Source: Janibacter cremeus
GTDB lineage: Bacteria > Actinomycetota > Actinomycetes > Actinomycetales > Dermatophilaceae
DNA length: 64,000 bases
NCBI RefSeq assembly: GCF_029395675.1
Contig: NZ_CP115184.1
Span: forward strand, 310,001-374,000
Reading direction: 5' to 3'
How positions within the stretch are numbered: position 1 is the stretch's first letter; each line of letters starts with the position of its first letter. The notes beneath the pieces were generated by a model. That model was not told the origin of the DNA and did not search any database. It saw only the letters and a list, made by a program, of their open reading frames with translations. Shown here piece after piece: positions 42,977 to 53,532 of this stretch. Position numbers and translations under genes: made by a program.

Positions 42977-44311
42977 ATGCTCTATGTCCTCGGGGTCGTT
43001 CTCGCGTTCGTCGGGATCGCCCTGTCCATCGCGCTGCACGAGGTGGGCCACCTCGTGCCGGCCAAGAAGTTCGGCGTGCGCGTGCCCCAGTACATGGTCG
43101 GCTTCGGGCCGACGATGTGGTCACGCACCCGCGGTGAGACCGAGTACGGCGTCAAGGCCGTCCCCCTCGGTGGCTACATCCGGATGATCGGCATGTTCCC
43201 GCCGGCCAAGGGCCAGGACCCGACGATGACCCGGGCCTCGAGCACGGGACGCTTCGGCCAGCTCGCCGACGAGGCCCGCAAGCAGAGCCTCGAGGAGATC
43301 AGGCCCGGCGACGACGGCCGCATGTTCTACCAGCTGCCCGTGTGGAAGCGGGTCGTCGTCATGATGGGCGGCCCGACGGTCAACCTCCTCATCGCACTCG
43401 TCCTCTTCACGGGCATCTTCACGCTCCACGGCGTGGCGGTGGCGACACCGAAGATCTCCTCGGTGAGCGAGTGCGTCGACATCACCAGCGCCGGCCAGCA
43501 GGCACGCACCGAGTGCACTTCCGACATGCCGCTCGCACCGGCCAACGAGGCCGGGCTGAAGCCCGGCGACACGATCACCGCGGTCAACGGGACCTCCGTC
43601 TCGACGTGGGACGACGTGCGCCAGGCCATCCGCGACAACCTCGGCGCGCCGTTGACCCTCACCGTCACCCGGGACGGCGACCCGATGACGCTCGAGGCCG
43701 ACCCGATCGTCCTCGACCTGCCCGTCTACGACGAGAACGGCCAGCTCCAGCACGACGACGACGGTGAGGTCGTCACCGAGCGGGCCGGCTTCCTCGGCGC
43801 CAGCGGCAGCCGCGAGATGCAGGAGCAGCCGGTCACGGCCGTCCCGGGCCTCTTCTGGGACCAGGTCGAGCAGACCTACGGGCTGCTGGTGAGGATCCCG
43901 GAGAAGCTCGTCGGCGTCGCGGAGGCCGCCTTCGGCAGCGCCGAGCGGGACCCGAACGGTCCGATGTCGGTCGTCGGCGTCGGCCGGATCGCCGGTGAGG
44001 TCGCCAGCTCCGACGCCTTCGGCGACACCCGGGAGAAGGCGGTGCTGCTGGTCTCCCTGCTCGCCTCGCTCAACCTCGTCCTCTTCGCCTTCAACACCAT
44101 CCCGCTCCTGCCCCTCGACGGGGGGCACGTCGCCGGGGCGCTGTGGGAGGCGCTGAAGAAGGGGTGGGCCCGGGTGCGCGGGCGTCCCGACCCCGGGCCC
44201 GTCGACGTCGCCAAGGCGCTGCCGCTGGCCTACGGGGTCGCGCTCGCCTTCATCGCCATGACCGTGCTGCTCGTCTACGCGGACTTCGTCAAGCCGATCC
44301 GTCTGACCTGA
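42977..44311 (+). CDS. rseP: Site-2 protease, RseP/Rip1 type
   Basis: 444 residues. The zinc motif HEVGH (from H21) is in the first membrane segment, the second metal ligand is in [14 protein letters not shown] of the third, and a PDZ domain (about 185-250, [19 protein letters not shown]) lies between. Four membrane segments. It cleaves anti-sigma factors and other substrates within the membrane. An unusual acidic stretch ([17 protein letters not shown]) sits in the periplasmic region. Located between dxr and ispG as in mycobacteria (rip1). Confidence 0.95.
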   Translation: MLYVLGVVLAFVGIALSIALHEVGHLVPAKKFGVRVPQYMVGFGPTMWSRTRGETEYGVKAVPLGGYIRMIGMFPPAKGQDPTMTRASSTGRFGQLADEARKQSLEEIRPGDDGRMFYQLPVWKRVVVMMGGPTVNLLIALVLFTGIFTLHGVAVATPKISSVSECVDITSAGQQARTECTSDMPLAPANEAGLKPGDTITAVNGTSVSTWDDVRQAIRDNLGAPLTLTVTRDGDPMTLEADPIVLDLPVYDENGQLQHDDDGEVVTERAGFLGASGSREMQEQPVTAVPGLFWDQVEQTYGLLVRIPEKLVGVAEAAFGSAERDPNGPMSVVGVGRIAGEVASSDAFGDTREKAVLLVSLLASLNLVLFAFNTIPLLPLDGGHVAGALWEALKKGWARVRGRPDPGPVDVAKALPLAYGVALAFIAMTVLLVYADFVKPIRLT

Positions 44312-44315
44312 CGCG

Positions 44316-44342
44316 CGCCCGCTGGACGGTACCCAGCGGGCG
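44316..44342 (+). terminator. Hairpin between rseP and ispG
   Basis: A perfect 10-base stem CGCCCGCTGG (44316-44325) and CCAGCGGGCG (44333-44342) with a 7-base loop starts 4 bases after the rseP stop and ends 28 bases before ispG. It could terminate or attenuate transcription; a TAATGG-like -10 (44361) before ispG hints at a separate promoter. Confidence 0.6.
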
Positions 44343-44370
44343 TTCAGACGCCGGGACGCATAATGGAGGC

Positions 44371-45528
<1,158 letters not shown>

Positions 45529-45573
45529 CCCCCTTCGCCCCCGACGTGCAGGTGGGCTCACTAGGGTGGGGGA

Positions 45574-46419
45574 GTGCTGCGCACCCGCCAACCGATCCGG
45601 CTCCTGGGCGTCGACGACGTCGATGACGCCTTGGACCTGTGTGCGCGGGATCCCGCGGCGAACGTCTTCGTCGCCAGCCGGATCCTCGACGGCGGGCTCG
45701 GTCCCGGGTCGACCGCCGCGCACGGCTACTTCGCCGACGGGCGGCTCGAGGCCTTCGTCTGGTCCTACGCCAACGTCGTCCCCGTCAACACCGGGCCCGA
45801 CAGCTGGGGTCCCCTCGCGGGCCAGGTCAAGCGCATGCGGCGACGCAGCGCCTCCTTCCTCGGCCCCCGCGAGGAGGTCCTCGGCCTGTGGAAGGAGACC
45901 CGGTCGGCCTTCCCCCGGCCGCGTGCGATGCGCTCGGAGCAGCCGCTCATGGCCACCCGCACCCCGCCGTCACAGCTGGGCTTCCCGGTCGACGCGCGCG
46001 TGCGGCAGGCCCAGCTCGACGAGGTCGACCTCGTCATGCCGGCCGCCGAGCACATGTTCACCCACGAGATCGGCTACCGCCCCTACACCGGCAGCCCCGC
46101 CTTCTACCGCGACTCGATCTGGCGCCTGATCCGCCAGGGACGCACCTACGTCGTCATCGAGGACGGACGGGTGATCTTCAAGGCCGACATCGGCTCGGTG
46201 GCCCTCGACGCGTGCCAGATCCAGGGCGTCTGGCTCTCCCCGGAGCTGCGCGGGCAGGGGCTGGCCGCCGGCTTCATGGCCTCGGTGGTGGAGCAGACCA
46301 TGGCCGACCACGCCCCCTTCGTCACGCTGTACGTCAACGACTACAACGTGGCCGCCCTGGCGACCTACGACCGCATCGGCATGCAGCGGGTGGGCACCTT
46401 CGCGACGATCCTCTTCTGA
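45574..46419 (+). CDS. GNAT acetyltransferase with DUF4081 domain
   Basis: 281 residues. The N-terminal part (LLGVDDVDDALDLCARDPAANVFVASR split motif) matches DUF4081, the C-terminal part is a GNAT domain with the acetyl-CoA loop ELRGQGLAAGFMA and a closing YVNDYNVAALATYDRIGM. It lies after ispG in many Actinobacteria. The substrate is unknown. Its TGA is followed directly by the TCA of the convergent oxidoreductase gene, leaving no space for a terminator. Confidence 0.9.
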   Translation: MLRTRQPIRLLGVDDVDDALDLCARDPAANVFVASRILDGGLGPGSTAAHGYFADGRLEAFVWSYANVVPVNTGPDSWGPLAGQVKRMRRRSASFLGPREEVLGLWKETRSAFPRPRAMRSEQPLMATRTPPSQLGFPVDARVRQAQLDEVDLVMPAAEHMFTHEIGYRPYTGSPAFYRDSIWRLIRQGRTYVVIEDGRVIFKADIGSVALDACQIQGVWLSPELRGQGLAAGFMASVVEQTMADHAPFVTLYVNDYNVAALATYDRIGMQRVGTFATILF

Positions 46420-47388
46420 TCAGAGGGTGAAGACGACCTTGCCCACGAGGTCGCCGGACTCCATCGCCGCGAAGCCGTCGCGGGCCTGCTCCAGCGGCAG
46501 GGTGCGGTCGATGAGCGGTCGCGCGCCCGAGGAGTCGAGCAGCCGCATGAGGTCACCCAGCTCGTCCCGGGACCCCATCGTCGAGCCGATGACGCTCAGC
46601 TGCAGGAAGAAGATCCGGGTCAGGTGCGCCTCGTCGGGCCGGGCTCCGGAGGTGTGCCCGCAGATGACGATGCGGCCACCGGGACGGAGCGAGCGGATCG
46701 AGTGGTCCCAGGTGGCGCGGCCGACGGTCTCCATGACGGCGTCGACCTTCTCCGGCAGGCGCTCGTTCGAGTCGAAGACCGCGTGCGCCCCGAGCTCCAG
46801 CGCCCGGGTCTTCTTCTCCTCGCTGCGCGAGGTGGCCAGCACCCGCACGCCGGCGGCGCGGGCCAGGGTGATCAGCGCGGTGGCCACACCACCGCCGACA
46901 CCCTGGACGAGCACGGTCTCACCGGGGCGCACGCCGCCACGGACGAAGAGCATCCGGTAGGCGGTCAGCCACGCCGTCGGCAGGCAGGCGGCCTCGGCCA
47001 TCGACAGGCCTGCGGGCTTGGCGACGACGTTGCGGGCCGGCACGACCACGGTGTCGGCGAAGGTGCCCTGGTGCTTCTCGGACAGCAGCGAGCGGCGCGG
47101 GTCGGTCGTCTCGTCGCCGGTGAACCCGGGCGAGGAGATCACCGAGTGGACGACGACCTCCCGGCCGTCCTCGTCCAGACCGGCGGCGTCGCAGCCGAGG
47201 ATCATCGGCAGCTTGTCCTCGCCGAGCCCGACGCCCTTGAGCGACCACAGGTCGTGGTGGTTCAGCGCGGCTGCCTGCACCGTGACCCGCACCCAGCCGT
47301 CCGGAACCTCCGGCTCGGGACGCTCGCCCACCACGAGTCCGGACAGCGGGTCGTCGGGGTTGATGCTCTCGGCGTACACGGCACGCAT
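46420..47388 (-). CDS. Zinc-independent MDR oxidoreductase (quinone oxidoreductase family)
   Basis: 322 residues. LNHHDLWSLKG and a VLVQGVGGGVATALITLARAAG Rossmann segment mark a medium-chain dehydrogenase/reductase; the structural zinc cysteines are absent. It probably reduces quinones or enones with NADPH. ATG 47388 is chosen; upstream extension is not conserved-looking. Divergent from poxB with 159 bases between. The stop abuts the stop of the GNAT gene. Confidence 0.85.
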   Translation of the reverse strand: MRAVYAESINPDDPLSGLVVGERPEPEVPDGWVRVTVQAAALNHHDLWSLKGVGLGEDKLPMILGCDAAGLDEDGREVVVHSVISSPGFTGDETTDPRRSLLSEKHQGTFADTVVVPARNVVAKPAGLSMAEAACLPTAWLTAYRMLFVRGGVRPGETVLVQGVGGGVATALITLARAAGVRVLATSRSEEKKTRALELGAHAVFDSNERLPEKVDAVMETVGRATWDHSIRSLRPGGRIVICGHTSGARPDEAHLTRIFFLQLSVIGSTMGSRDELGDLMRLLDSSGARPLIDRTLPLEQARDGFAAMESGDLVGKVVFTL

Positions 47389-47547
47389 CGACGCGTCCTC
47401 TCGATCGGGGGTCTCTCTCCGGCCACTCTGCCAGCGCGGACTCCGGAGATCCACGGGGGTCCACGGGGGCGCAGGTCGCTCTGCGACCGTGAGCCCCTGT
47501 GCGAGCGGCTAGCGTGAGCGCAGCCACGCCGATCGCAAGGAGCGAGC

Positions 47548-49287
47548 ATGCCGACCATCGCGGACAACGCCGTCGCCACACTGCGGGCCAACGGGGTGAC
47601 TCGTGCCTACGGGATCCCCGGGGACTCCCTCAACGGCTTCACCGAGGCCATGCGCCGGGACGGGTCGATCGAGTGGATCCTCGTGCGCCACGAGGAGGCC
47701 GCGGCCTTCGCCGCGGCGGCTGACGCCGAGCTCACCGGTGAGCTGGCGGTCGTGCTCGGCAGCTGCGGCCCGGGCAACCTGCACCTGATCAACGGGCTCT
47801 TCGACGCCCACCGCAACCGGGTCCCGGTGCTGGCGATCGCAGCGCAGATCCCCAGCGCGGAGATCGGCAGTGGCTACTTCCAGGAGACCCACCCGCAGGA
47901 CCTCTTCCAGGAGTGCAGCGTCTACTGCGAGATGGTCTCCGACCCCCGGCAGATGCCGCGGATGCTGCAGACCGCGATGCGCGCGGCGATCCAGCAGCGC
48001 GGGGTCGCGGTGCTCGTCGTGCCCGGCGACGTCGCCCAGGCCGAGGCGGTCGACGAGCGGGTCAGCGTCATCGAGCGCGCTCGCGCCAGGATCGTCCCGC
48101 AGGCCGACCAGCTGGAGCGGGCGGCGCAGCTGCTCAACTCCTCCCGCCGCACGACGATGCTCGTGGGTGTGGGCGCGCAGGGGGCGAAGGGGGAGGTCCT
48201 CGAGCTCGCCGACACCCTCGCCGCACCGATCGTGCACACCCTGCGCAGCAAGCAGCACATCGAGGGCGACAACCCCTTCGACGTCGGGCTGACCGGGCTG
48301 CTCGGCTTCGCCTCGGGCTACCGGGCCATGGAGGAGGCCGACACCATCCTGATGCTGGGCACGGACTTCCCGTACCGGCAGTTCTACCCGCAGGGCGCGA
48401 CGATCATCCAGGTCGACGTGCGCGGGGAGCAGCTCGGCAAGCGGGTGCCCCTCGACCTCGGCCTCGTCGGCGACGTCGGCGAGACGGTCCGCGAGCTGCT
48501 CCCGCTGCTGCGACGCAGCACCCACCGTGGCCACCTCGACGACGCGGTCAAGCACTACGGCCGCACCCGCGAGAGGCTCGACGACCTCGCGGTGCCGACG
48601 AAGACGGGCCGGCTGCGCAGGAGCGAGGCCATCCACCCGCAGTACCTCGCGCGCGTGGTCAACGAGGTCGCCGACGACGACGCCGTCATCGTCCCCGACG
48701 TCGGCTCGCCCGTCGTCTACGCCGCCCGCTACGTGCAGTGCCACGGGGACCGCCGGGTCATCGGTTCCTTCATCCACGGCTCGATGGCCAACGCCGTACC
48801 GCACGCGATCGGTGCACAGACCGCCTTCCCGAAGCGCCAGGTCATCACGCTCAGCGGCGACGGCGGGCTGACGATGCTCATGGGCGAGCTGCTCACCGTG
48901 CGCCAGCTGGACCTGCCGATCAAGATCGTCGTGCTGAACAACTCGTCGCTGAACTTCGTCGAGCTGGAGATGAAGGCCGCCGGCCTGCCGGACTTCGGCA
49001 CCGGACTGGACAACCCGGACTTCGCGAAGGTCGCCGAGGCCATGGGCATCCGCGGCTGGCGGGTCGAGGACTCGGACGCGCTGGAGCCCGCCGTGCGCGA
49101 GGCCTTCGCCCACGACGGTCCCGCTCTCGTCGACGTCGTCACCGACCGCCAGGAGCTGACGATCCCGCCCGCCATCTCCGCGGAGCAGATCAAGGGCTTC
49201 ACGCTCTACGCCCTGCGGACGGTGATGTCGGGACGCGGCGACGAGCTGCTCGACCTCTCCCGCTCCAACCTGCGACAGATCTTCTAG
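47548..49287 (+). CDS. poxB: Thiamine-diphosphate enzyme, pyruvate dehydrogenase (quinone)/pyruvate oxidase type
   Basis: 579 residues with the three domains of the POX family. YGIPGDSLNGFTEAMR and the catalytic glutamate in VRHEEAAAFAA lie in the N-terminal PYR domain, an FAD/Rossmann-like central domain follows, and the ThDP/Mg motif GDGGLTMLMGELLTV...LNNSSLNF is in the PP domain. PoxB decarboxylates pyruvate to acetate with quinone as acceptor. ATG 47548 has AAGGAG upstream. A GNAT gene begins three bases after its stop. Confidence 0.9.
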   Translation: MPTIADNAVATLRANGVTRAYGIPGDSLNGFTEAMRRDGSIEWILVRHEEAAAFAAAADAELTGELAVVLGSCGPGNLHLINGLFDAHRNRVPVLAIAAQIPSAEIGSGYFQETHPQDLFQECSVYCEMVSDPRQMPRMLQTAMRAAIQQRGVAVLVVPGDVAQAEAVDERVSVIERARARIVPQADQLERAAQLLNSSRRTTMLVGVGAQGAKGEVLELADTLAAPIVHTLRSKQHIEGDNPFDVGLTGLLGFASGYRAMEEADTILMLGTDFPYRQFYPQGATIIQVDVRGEQLGKRVPLDLGLVGDVGETVRELLPLLRRSTHRGHLDDAVKHYGRTRERLDDLAVPTKTGRLRRSEAIHPQYLARVVNEVADDDAVIVPDVGSPVVYAARYVQCHGDRRVIGSFIHGSMANAVPHAIGAQTAFPKRQVITLSGDGGLTMLMGELLTVRQLDLPIKIVVLNNSSLNFVELEMKAAGLPDFGTGLDNPDFAKVAEAMGIRGWRVEDSDALEPAVREAFAHDGPALVDVVTDRQELTIPPAISAEQIKGFTLYALRTVMSGRGDELLDLSRSNLRQIF

Positions 49288-49290
49288 ACG

Positions 49291-50142
49291 ATGCTGGAGT
49301 GGTCGGCGACGACCGACGCGGACGTCGGGGCACTGGTGCGTCTCGGGCAGGCCTGCCTGGAGCGGGACGGCGGTCTGCCCGACCTGGCCGACCCGGAGCA
49401 CATGCGCACCTCCTTCGTCACCGGTCAGGCGATCTGCGGGCGCGACGAGCTCGGCGACGTCCTCGCCGCCGCCGCGATCGGCCGCGACTCCTCCGGCGGG
49501 CGCACCGCGACGGGGCTCGTCGACCCCGCGGTGATGGGGCAGGGCGTAGGTCACGAGCTCGCCGACTGGGTCGCCCGCCACGCCGGGGGGCCGGTGCGCT
49601 TCGTCATGGACTCGGTCAGCCCCGAGTCCGAGAGCCTGCTCGTCGACATCGGGCTGCACCGCGTCTTCGCGGAGACGATCATGCGCCACTCGCTGCGCCA
49701 CGTCCCCGTGGTCAAGGTGCCCGACGACATCGTCACGCTGCCCTTCACCGACGACACGTCCGAGGCCTTCCACCACGCCTACGAGGAGTCCTTCGGGGAC
49801 CAGCCCGGCTACGACGAGGGGAGCGCCCGGGCCTGGGGCCGGTGGTTGCGCGAGCAGCGCGGCTTCGTGCCCGAGGACTCCCGCGTGGCCATGGACCGCT
49901 CCGGCCACGTGGCCGGATTCGTCACCGTCAGCGAGGGCTGGATCGAGGAGGTCGGTGTCGTGCCGGCCTGGCGCGGTCGGCGGTTGGGTGCCCACCTCGT
50001 GGCCCGTACCCTGACGGCGATCGAGAAGCAGGGCCGCACCGAGGCCTGGCTGGCCGTCGACTGTCGGAGCCCGGCACGATCCCTCTACGAGCGCCTCGGG
50101 TTCCGCAGCCACGGCACGCGGGCCCTGTACGACCAGCGATGA
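49291..50142 (+). CDS. Two-domain GNAT acetyltransferase (MshD-like)
   Basis: 283 residues. The N-terminal domain (about 1-135) is a degenerate GNAT (DPAVMGQGVGHELADWVA); the C-terminal one has a normal acetyl-CoA loop VVPAWRGRRLGAHLVARTL and ends SLYERLGFRSHGT. The tandem layout resembles mycothiol synthase MshD, but no substrate can be assigned. It follows poxB with a three-base gap and may share its transcript. Confidence 0.82.
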   Translation: MLEWSATTDADVGALVRLGQACLERDGGLPDLADPEHMRTSFVTGQAICGRDELGDVLAAAAIGRDSSGGRTATGLVDPAVMGQGVGHELADWVARHAGGPVRFVMDSVSPESESLLVDIGLHRVFAETIMRHSLRHVPVVKVPDDIVTLPFTDDTSEAFHHAYEESFGDQPGYDEGSARAWGRWLREQRGFVPEDSRVAMDRSGHVAGFVTVSEGWIEEVGVVPAWRGRRLGAHLVARTLTAIEKQGRTEAWLAVDCRSPARSLYERLGFRSHGTRALYDQR

Positions 50143-50170
50143 CCACGCCGCACCCCGCAGGAGGAGACCG

Positions 50171-50962
50171 ATGACGACGCCGGAGACGACCGCAGACGCC
50201 CTGCCCGAGGAGGTGGTCGCCGCCGTGCGCGGCGCCCGCCGCGTGCTCGTGCTCTCGGGCGCCGGGATGAGCGCCGAGTCGGGGGTGCCGACCTTCCGCG
50301 ACGCCCAGACCGGGCTGTGGGAGGAGTTCGACCCCGCGCAGCTGGCGACCGCCGAGGCATGGCAGGAGGATCCCCCCTTCGTCTGGGGCTGGTACGCGTG
50401 GCGGATGCACCTGGTGCGCGGGGTCGACCCCAATGCCGGCCACCGGGCCCTCGCCGAGCTCGGGCGGCTGCGGGAGGTGGCGATCTCGACGCAGAACGTC
50501 GACGACCTGCACGAGCGGGCCGGCTCGGACGTCGCCGCGCACGTCCACGGGTCCCTCTTCGCCCTGCGGTGCGCGGACTGCGGCGCCCCGTACGAGCAGG
50601 AGGTCGACCTCCCGACCGAGCCGCAGGAGCGCCTCACGCCACCGGAGTGCCCCGCCTGCGGCGGCCACGTGCGCCCCGGCGTCGTGTGGTTCGGCGAGAT
50701 GCTCCCCGAGGCGGACGTCGCGGCGACCGAGTCCGCGATCGACGCGCTGGAGCCCGGTGACGTCGCCCTGGTCGTCGGCACGTCCGGGATCGTCTTCCCG
50801 GCGGCCGGCTACCCGGCGATGGCCCGCGCCGAGGGAGCCACGGTCATCGAGGTCAACCCGCTCGAGACCGACATCTCCGACATGTGCCACCACGTCGTGC
50901 GCGGGACCGCGGCCGAGGTGCTGCCCGCACTCGTCGCCGCCGTCCGCGACGCGGACCGGTGA
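50171..50962 (+). CDS. Sir2-family NAD-dependent protein deacylase
   Basis: 263 residues. GAGMSAESGVPTFRD, TQNVDDLHERAG, catalytic H126 in HVHG, zinc cysteines C134, C137, C160 and C163, and GTSGIVFPAAG are complete. The Y75-x-x-R78 pair in the WYAWRM helix is the signature of class III sirtuins (SIRT5/CobB), which remove succinyl or malonyl groups as well as acetyl. GGAGGAGACC gives a strong ribosome-binding site. Located after an acetyltransferase and coupled to the following M23 gene. Confidence 0.92.
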   Translation: MTTPETTADALPEEVVAAVRGARRVLVLSGAGMSAESGVPTFRDAQTGLWEEFDPAQLATAEAWQEDPPFVWGWYAWRMHLVRGVDPNAGHRALAELGRLREVAISTQNVDDLHERAGSDVAAHVHGSLFALRCADCGAPYEQEVDLPTEPQERLTPPECPACGGHVRPGVVWFGEMLPEADVAATESAIDALEPGDVALVVGTSGIVFPAAGYPAMARAEGATVIEVNPLETDISDMCHHVVRGTAAEVLPALVAAVRDADR

Positions 50963-51585
50963 ACCCCGTCGTCCTCGATCTGCCCTTCCGTGGGCGCTGG
51001 CGCGCGGAGATGAGCCCCGTGCGGCGGGTGCCGAGCCACGGCACCGAGGCCTACGGGTCGAGTCACGCGATCGACTTCGTCGCGGTCGACGAGCGCGGCC
51101 GCAGCGCCCCGTCGTCGTGGCGCAGCGTGCTGGCCACCGAGCCGCCCGAGGGCTTCCTCGGTTTCGGCACCGAGGTCCTCGCACCCGTGGCCGGCACCGT
51201 GGTCGCCACCCACGACGGCGAGCCGGACCACGAGGGGCGACGCTCGCCCTTCGCCCTCGTGCCGTACGCGCTGACCCAGGCCTCCCGGGCGCGGGCCGGC
51301 CACCACGCCCTCGCCGGGAACCACGTCGTCATCGAGATCGCCGGCGGCCGGGTCGTCCTCCTGGCCCACCTGCGATGCGGCTCCCTGCGGGTGCAGCCGG
51401 GCCGGCAGGTGGCCACCGGGGACGTCGTGGGGGAGTGCGGCAACTCCGGCAACTCCACCGAGCCGCACGTGCACCTCCAGGTCAGCGACCGCAGCGACTG
51501 GGACCGTGCGAAGGGGGTGCCGCTCGCCTTCCGCCTGGCCGACGGCGTGCGGGTACCGCGGGAGCGCGAGGTCGTGCGGGGGTGA
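50959..51585 (+). CDS. M23-type peptidase-fold protein without signal peptide
   Basis: 208 residues. The metal motifs of the LytM/M23 fold are present: SSHAIDFV (H and D) and PHVHLQV (HxH). The GNxVVIEI and GDVVGECGNSG turns also fit. There is no signal peptide or membrane segment with the GTG at 50959, which overlaps the sirtuin stop. A cytoplasmic M23-fold protein is unusual; release may be non-classical or the role not peptidoglycan-related. It ends directly against the stop of the convergent EamA gene. Confidence 0.82.
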   Translation: MNPVVLDLPFRGRWRAEMSPVRRVPSHGTEAYGSSHAIDFVAVDERGRSAPSSWRSVLATEPPEGFLGFGTEVLAPVAGTVVATHDGEPDHEGRRSPFALVPYALTQASRARAGHHALAGNHVVIEIAGGRVVLLAHLRCGSLRVQPGRQVATGDVVGECGNSGNSTEPHVHLQVSDRSDWDRAKGVPLAFRLADGVRVPREREVVRG

Positions 51586-52509
51586 CTAGCGCGTGCCGGC
51601 CACGGGCACGGGGACCGGCTCCGGCTCGACCGGGACACGGCGCCGGGACCGGCTGGAGGCCAGCAGCACGCCGCCGATGACGAGCGCACCACCGAGCAGC
51701 TCGAGCGGTTGCGGGACCTCCGCGAGGACCAGCCAGGCCAGCCCTATGCCGGTGACCGGGACGAGCAGCGAGAAGGGCGCCACCGACCCGGCCGGGTGCC
51801 GGGACATCAGCCAGGTCCAGATCCCGGATCCGACGACGGTCGCCACGATCGTCGTGTAGGCCAGACCGCCCCACGCCAGTAGGGCCTCGCTCGAGAGCGA
51901 GGCGGTGAGGGCCTCGCCGATGCGGGCCGGCCCCTCGGTGGCCAGGGACAGCGCGAGGAGCGGGACGGGCGGGACCACGGTCATCCACATCGTCAGGTGC
52001 AGCGGTCGCGGGGCCGCGGCCAGGCGTGAGGAGAGGTTGCCGAAGGCCCACCCCAGACCCGCCAGCAGGGTCAGGACGAAGGGGAGGATCCCCGCCGCGC
52101 CGTCCATGCGCTGGCTGCCGACCACCGCCATGCCGGCTGCGGCGACGAGCACACCGGAGCCCGCGCGCAGGGTCAGGTGCTCACCCAGGAGGGCGGCGCC
52201 GAGCACGACGGTGAAGGGCGCCGAGCTCTGCAGGACGAGGGAGGCGAGGCCCGTCGGCATGCCGCTGTCCATCGCGAGGTAGAGGAAGGCGAACTGCAGG
52301 ACGCCGAACCCCGCCCCGTACCCGAGGAGCCACCGGGTCGGGACCTGCGGACGCGGCACGAGGACGATCGTCGGGATCGCCAGGAGGGCGAAGCGCAGCG
52401 CCGCGCACAGCAGGGGCGGGAAGACCTCGAGGGAGGCGTGGATGGCGAGGAAGTTCGCACCCCAGATGACGGCGACGGTCGCGGCGAGCAGTCGGTGGCG
52501 GATGGGCAT
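51586..52509 (-). CDS. EamA-family (DMT superfamily) transporter
   Basis: 307 residues with ten predicted membrane helices in two EamA repeats. VIWGANFLAIHASLEVFPPL opens the first, and the second ends with LELLGGALVIGGVLLASSRS. ATG 52509 is chosen. Such exporters move amino acids or related metabolites. It is divergent from a LysR regulator with 72 bases between, the standard regulator-exporter pairing. A Pro/Val/Glu tail closes the protein. Confidence 0.88.
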   Translation of the reverse strand: MPIRHRLLAATVAVIWGANFLAIHASLEVFPPLLCAALRFALLAIPTIVLVPRPQVPTRWLLGYGAGFGVLQFAFLYLAMDSGMPTGLASLVLQSSAPFTVVLGAALLGEHLTLRAGSGVLVAAAGMAVVGSQRMDGAAGILPFVLTLLAGLGWAFGNLSSRLAAAPRPLHLTMWMTVVPPVPLLALSLATEGPARIGEALTASLSSEALLAWGGLAYTTIVATVVGSGIWTWLMSRHPAGSVAPFSLLVPVTGIGLAWLVLAEVPQPLELLGGALVIGGVLLASSRSRRRVPVEPEPVPVPVAGTR

Positions 52510-52551
52510 GCCCTCGATCCTGCGTCCCTCGACCATGCAGGACAAGCGAAT

Positions 52552-52569
52552 ACTCGTGCATCATCGAGT
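52552..52569. promoter_or_regulatory. Candidate LysR operator
   Basis: An inverted repeat ACTCG (52552-52556) and CGAGT (52565-52569) with an 8-base spacer lies in the 72-base region between the divergent EamA and LysR genes. The arms are short, but position and spacing fit a LysR recognition site. Confidence 0.4.
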
Positions 52570-52581
52570 TAGGGTCCCTAC

Positions 52582-53478
52582 ATGGATATCCGGCACCTGG
52601 AGCTGCTGAGGGACCTGCGTGAGCGGGGGAGCCTGTCGGCCGTCGCCGCGGCCACCCACCGCACTCCCTCGGCCCTGTCCCAGCAGCTGCGCACCGCCCA
52701 GCGGGCGGCCGGGACCGCGCTCGTCGAGCAGGACGGACGCCGGCTCCGGCTCACCGAGGCCGGAGAGCTGCTCGCCGACGGAGCGGACGACGTGACGGCG
52801 GCGATCGCGCGCGTGCAGGCCCGTCTGGAGGAGCACCGCGGCCGCCCCGTCGGCCGGGTGCGCGTCGCCGGGCTGCCGAGTGCCCTGACCTTCCTGCTGC
52901 CGGGGACCCTCGCGGCGCTCGCCGGTTCCGGGGTCACCCTCGACGTCACGGACCGGGACCTCGCCGAGCCGGACTACGCGGCCGCCGCGGCGGACACCGA
53001 CATCGTCGTCGCCCACTCCCTCGTCAGCGACGTGCCGGCCGGCTCGGCGGGGCTGCACCGCACGGTCCTTGCCCGCGAGCCGCTCGACGTCGCCCTCCCC
53101 GTCGGCCACCCGCTCGCGGCCGGGGTGGGGCTGCGCGCCCGGGACGTCGCCGCCGAGCCGTGGATCGGCGTGCCCGAGCACTACCCCTTCGACACCGTGC
53201 TCGAGCGGATCTCCGCGGCCTGCGACGTGGCGATCAGCCCGCGCCTGCGCATGCGCGACAACCAGCTCATCGCCGCACTGGTGGCGGCGGGGGAGGGCAT
53301 CGCCCTGCTGCCGCGGTACACCACGGACGAAGGGGGCGGACTCGCCCTTCGTCCCCTCCTCGACGTGCCCTCCGCCCGCTGGGTGGTCGCCCTCTCCCGG
53401 CGGGACCGGGCGGAGCGGGCGGCCGTGCGACTCGTCGCCCGCACGCTCGCCGAGGTCGGCTCCGCGGTCGCCGTCTGA
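52582..53478 (+). CDS. LysR-family transcriptional regulator
   Basis: 298 residues. The N-terminal winged helix (MDIRHLELLRDLRERGSLSA to about residue 65, with TPSALSQQLRTAQRAAG) is standard; the co-inducer domain follows (LDVALPVGHPLA, GIALLPRY). It probably activates the divergent EamA exporter in response to its substrate, as in LysE/LysG-type systems. Begins with ATG at 52582. Confidence 0.92.
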   Translation: MDIRHLELLRDLRERGSLSAVAAATHRTPSALSQQLRTAQRAAGTALVEQDGRRLRLTEAGELLADGADDVTAAIARVQARLEEHRGRPVGRVRVAGLPSALTFLLPGTLAALAGSGVTLDVTDRDLAEPDYAAAAADTDIVVAHSLVSDVPAGSAGLHRTVLAREPLDVALPVGHPLAAGVGLRARDVAAEPWIGVPEHYPFDTVLERISAACDVAISPRLRMRDNQLIAALVAAGEGIALLPRYTTDEGGGLALRPLLDVPSARWVVALSRRDRAERAAVRLVARTLAEVGSAVAV

Positions 53479-53532
53479 GCCGGACGATATCCTTGGTCGG
53501 TACCGACCCCGTCACCTCCAGGAGCCGCTCCC

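Noticed and set aside
47509..50781. Minus-strand open frame of 1090 codons opposite poxB, GNAT and sirtuin genes
   Set aside because: High-GC codon structure opens antisense frames; the residues are Arg/Ala/His-rich with no domain, and the plus-strand genes are clear.
53479..53532. T-box or other leader before proS
   Set aside because: The gap of 54 bases is too short and shows no stem-loop series; only an ordinary Shine-Dalgarno is seen.
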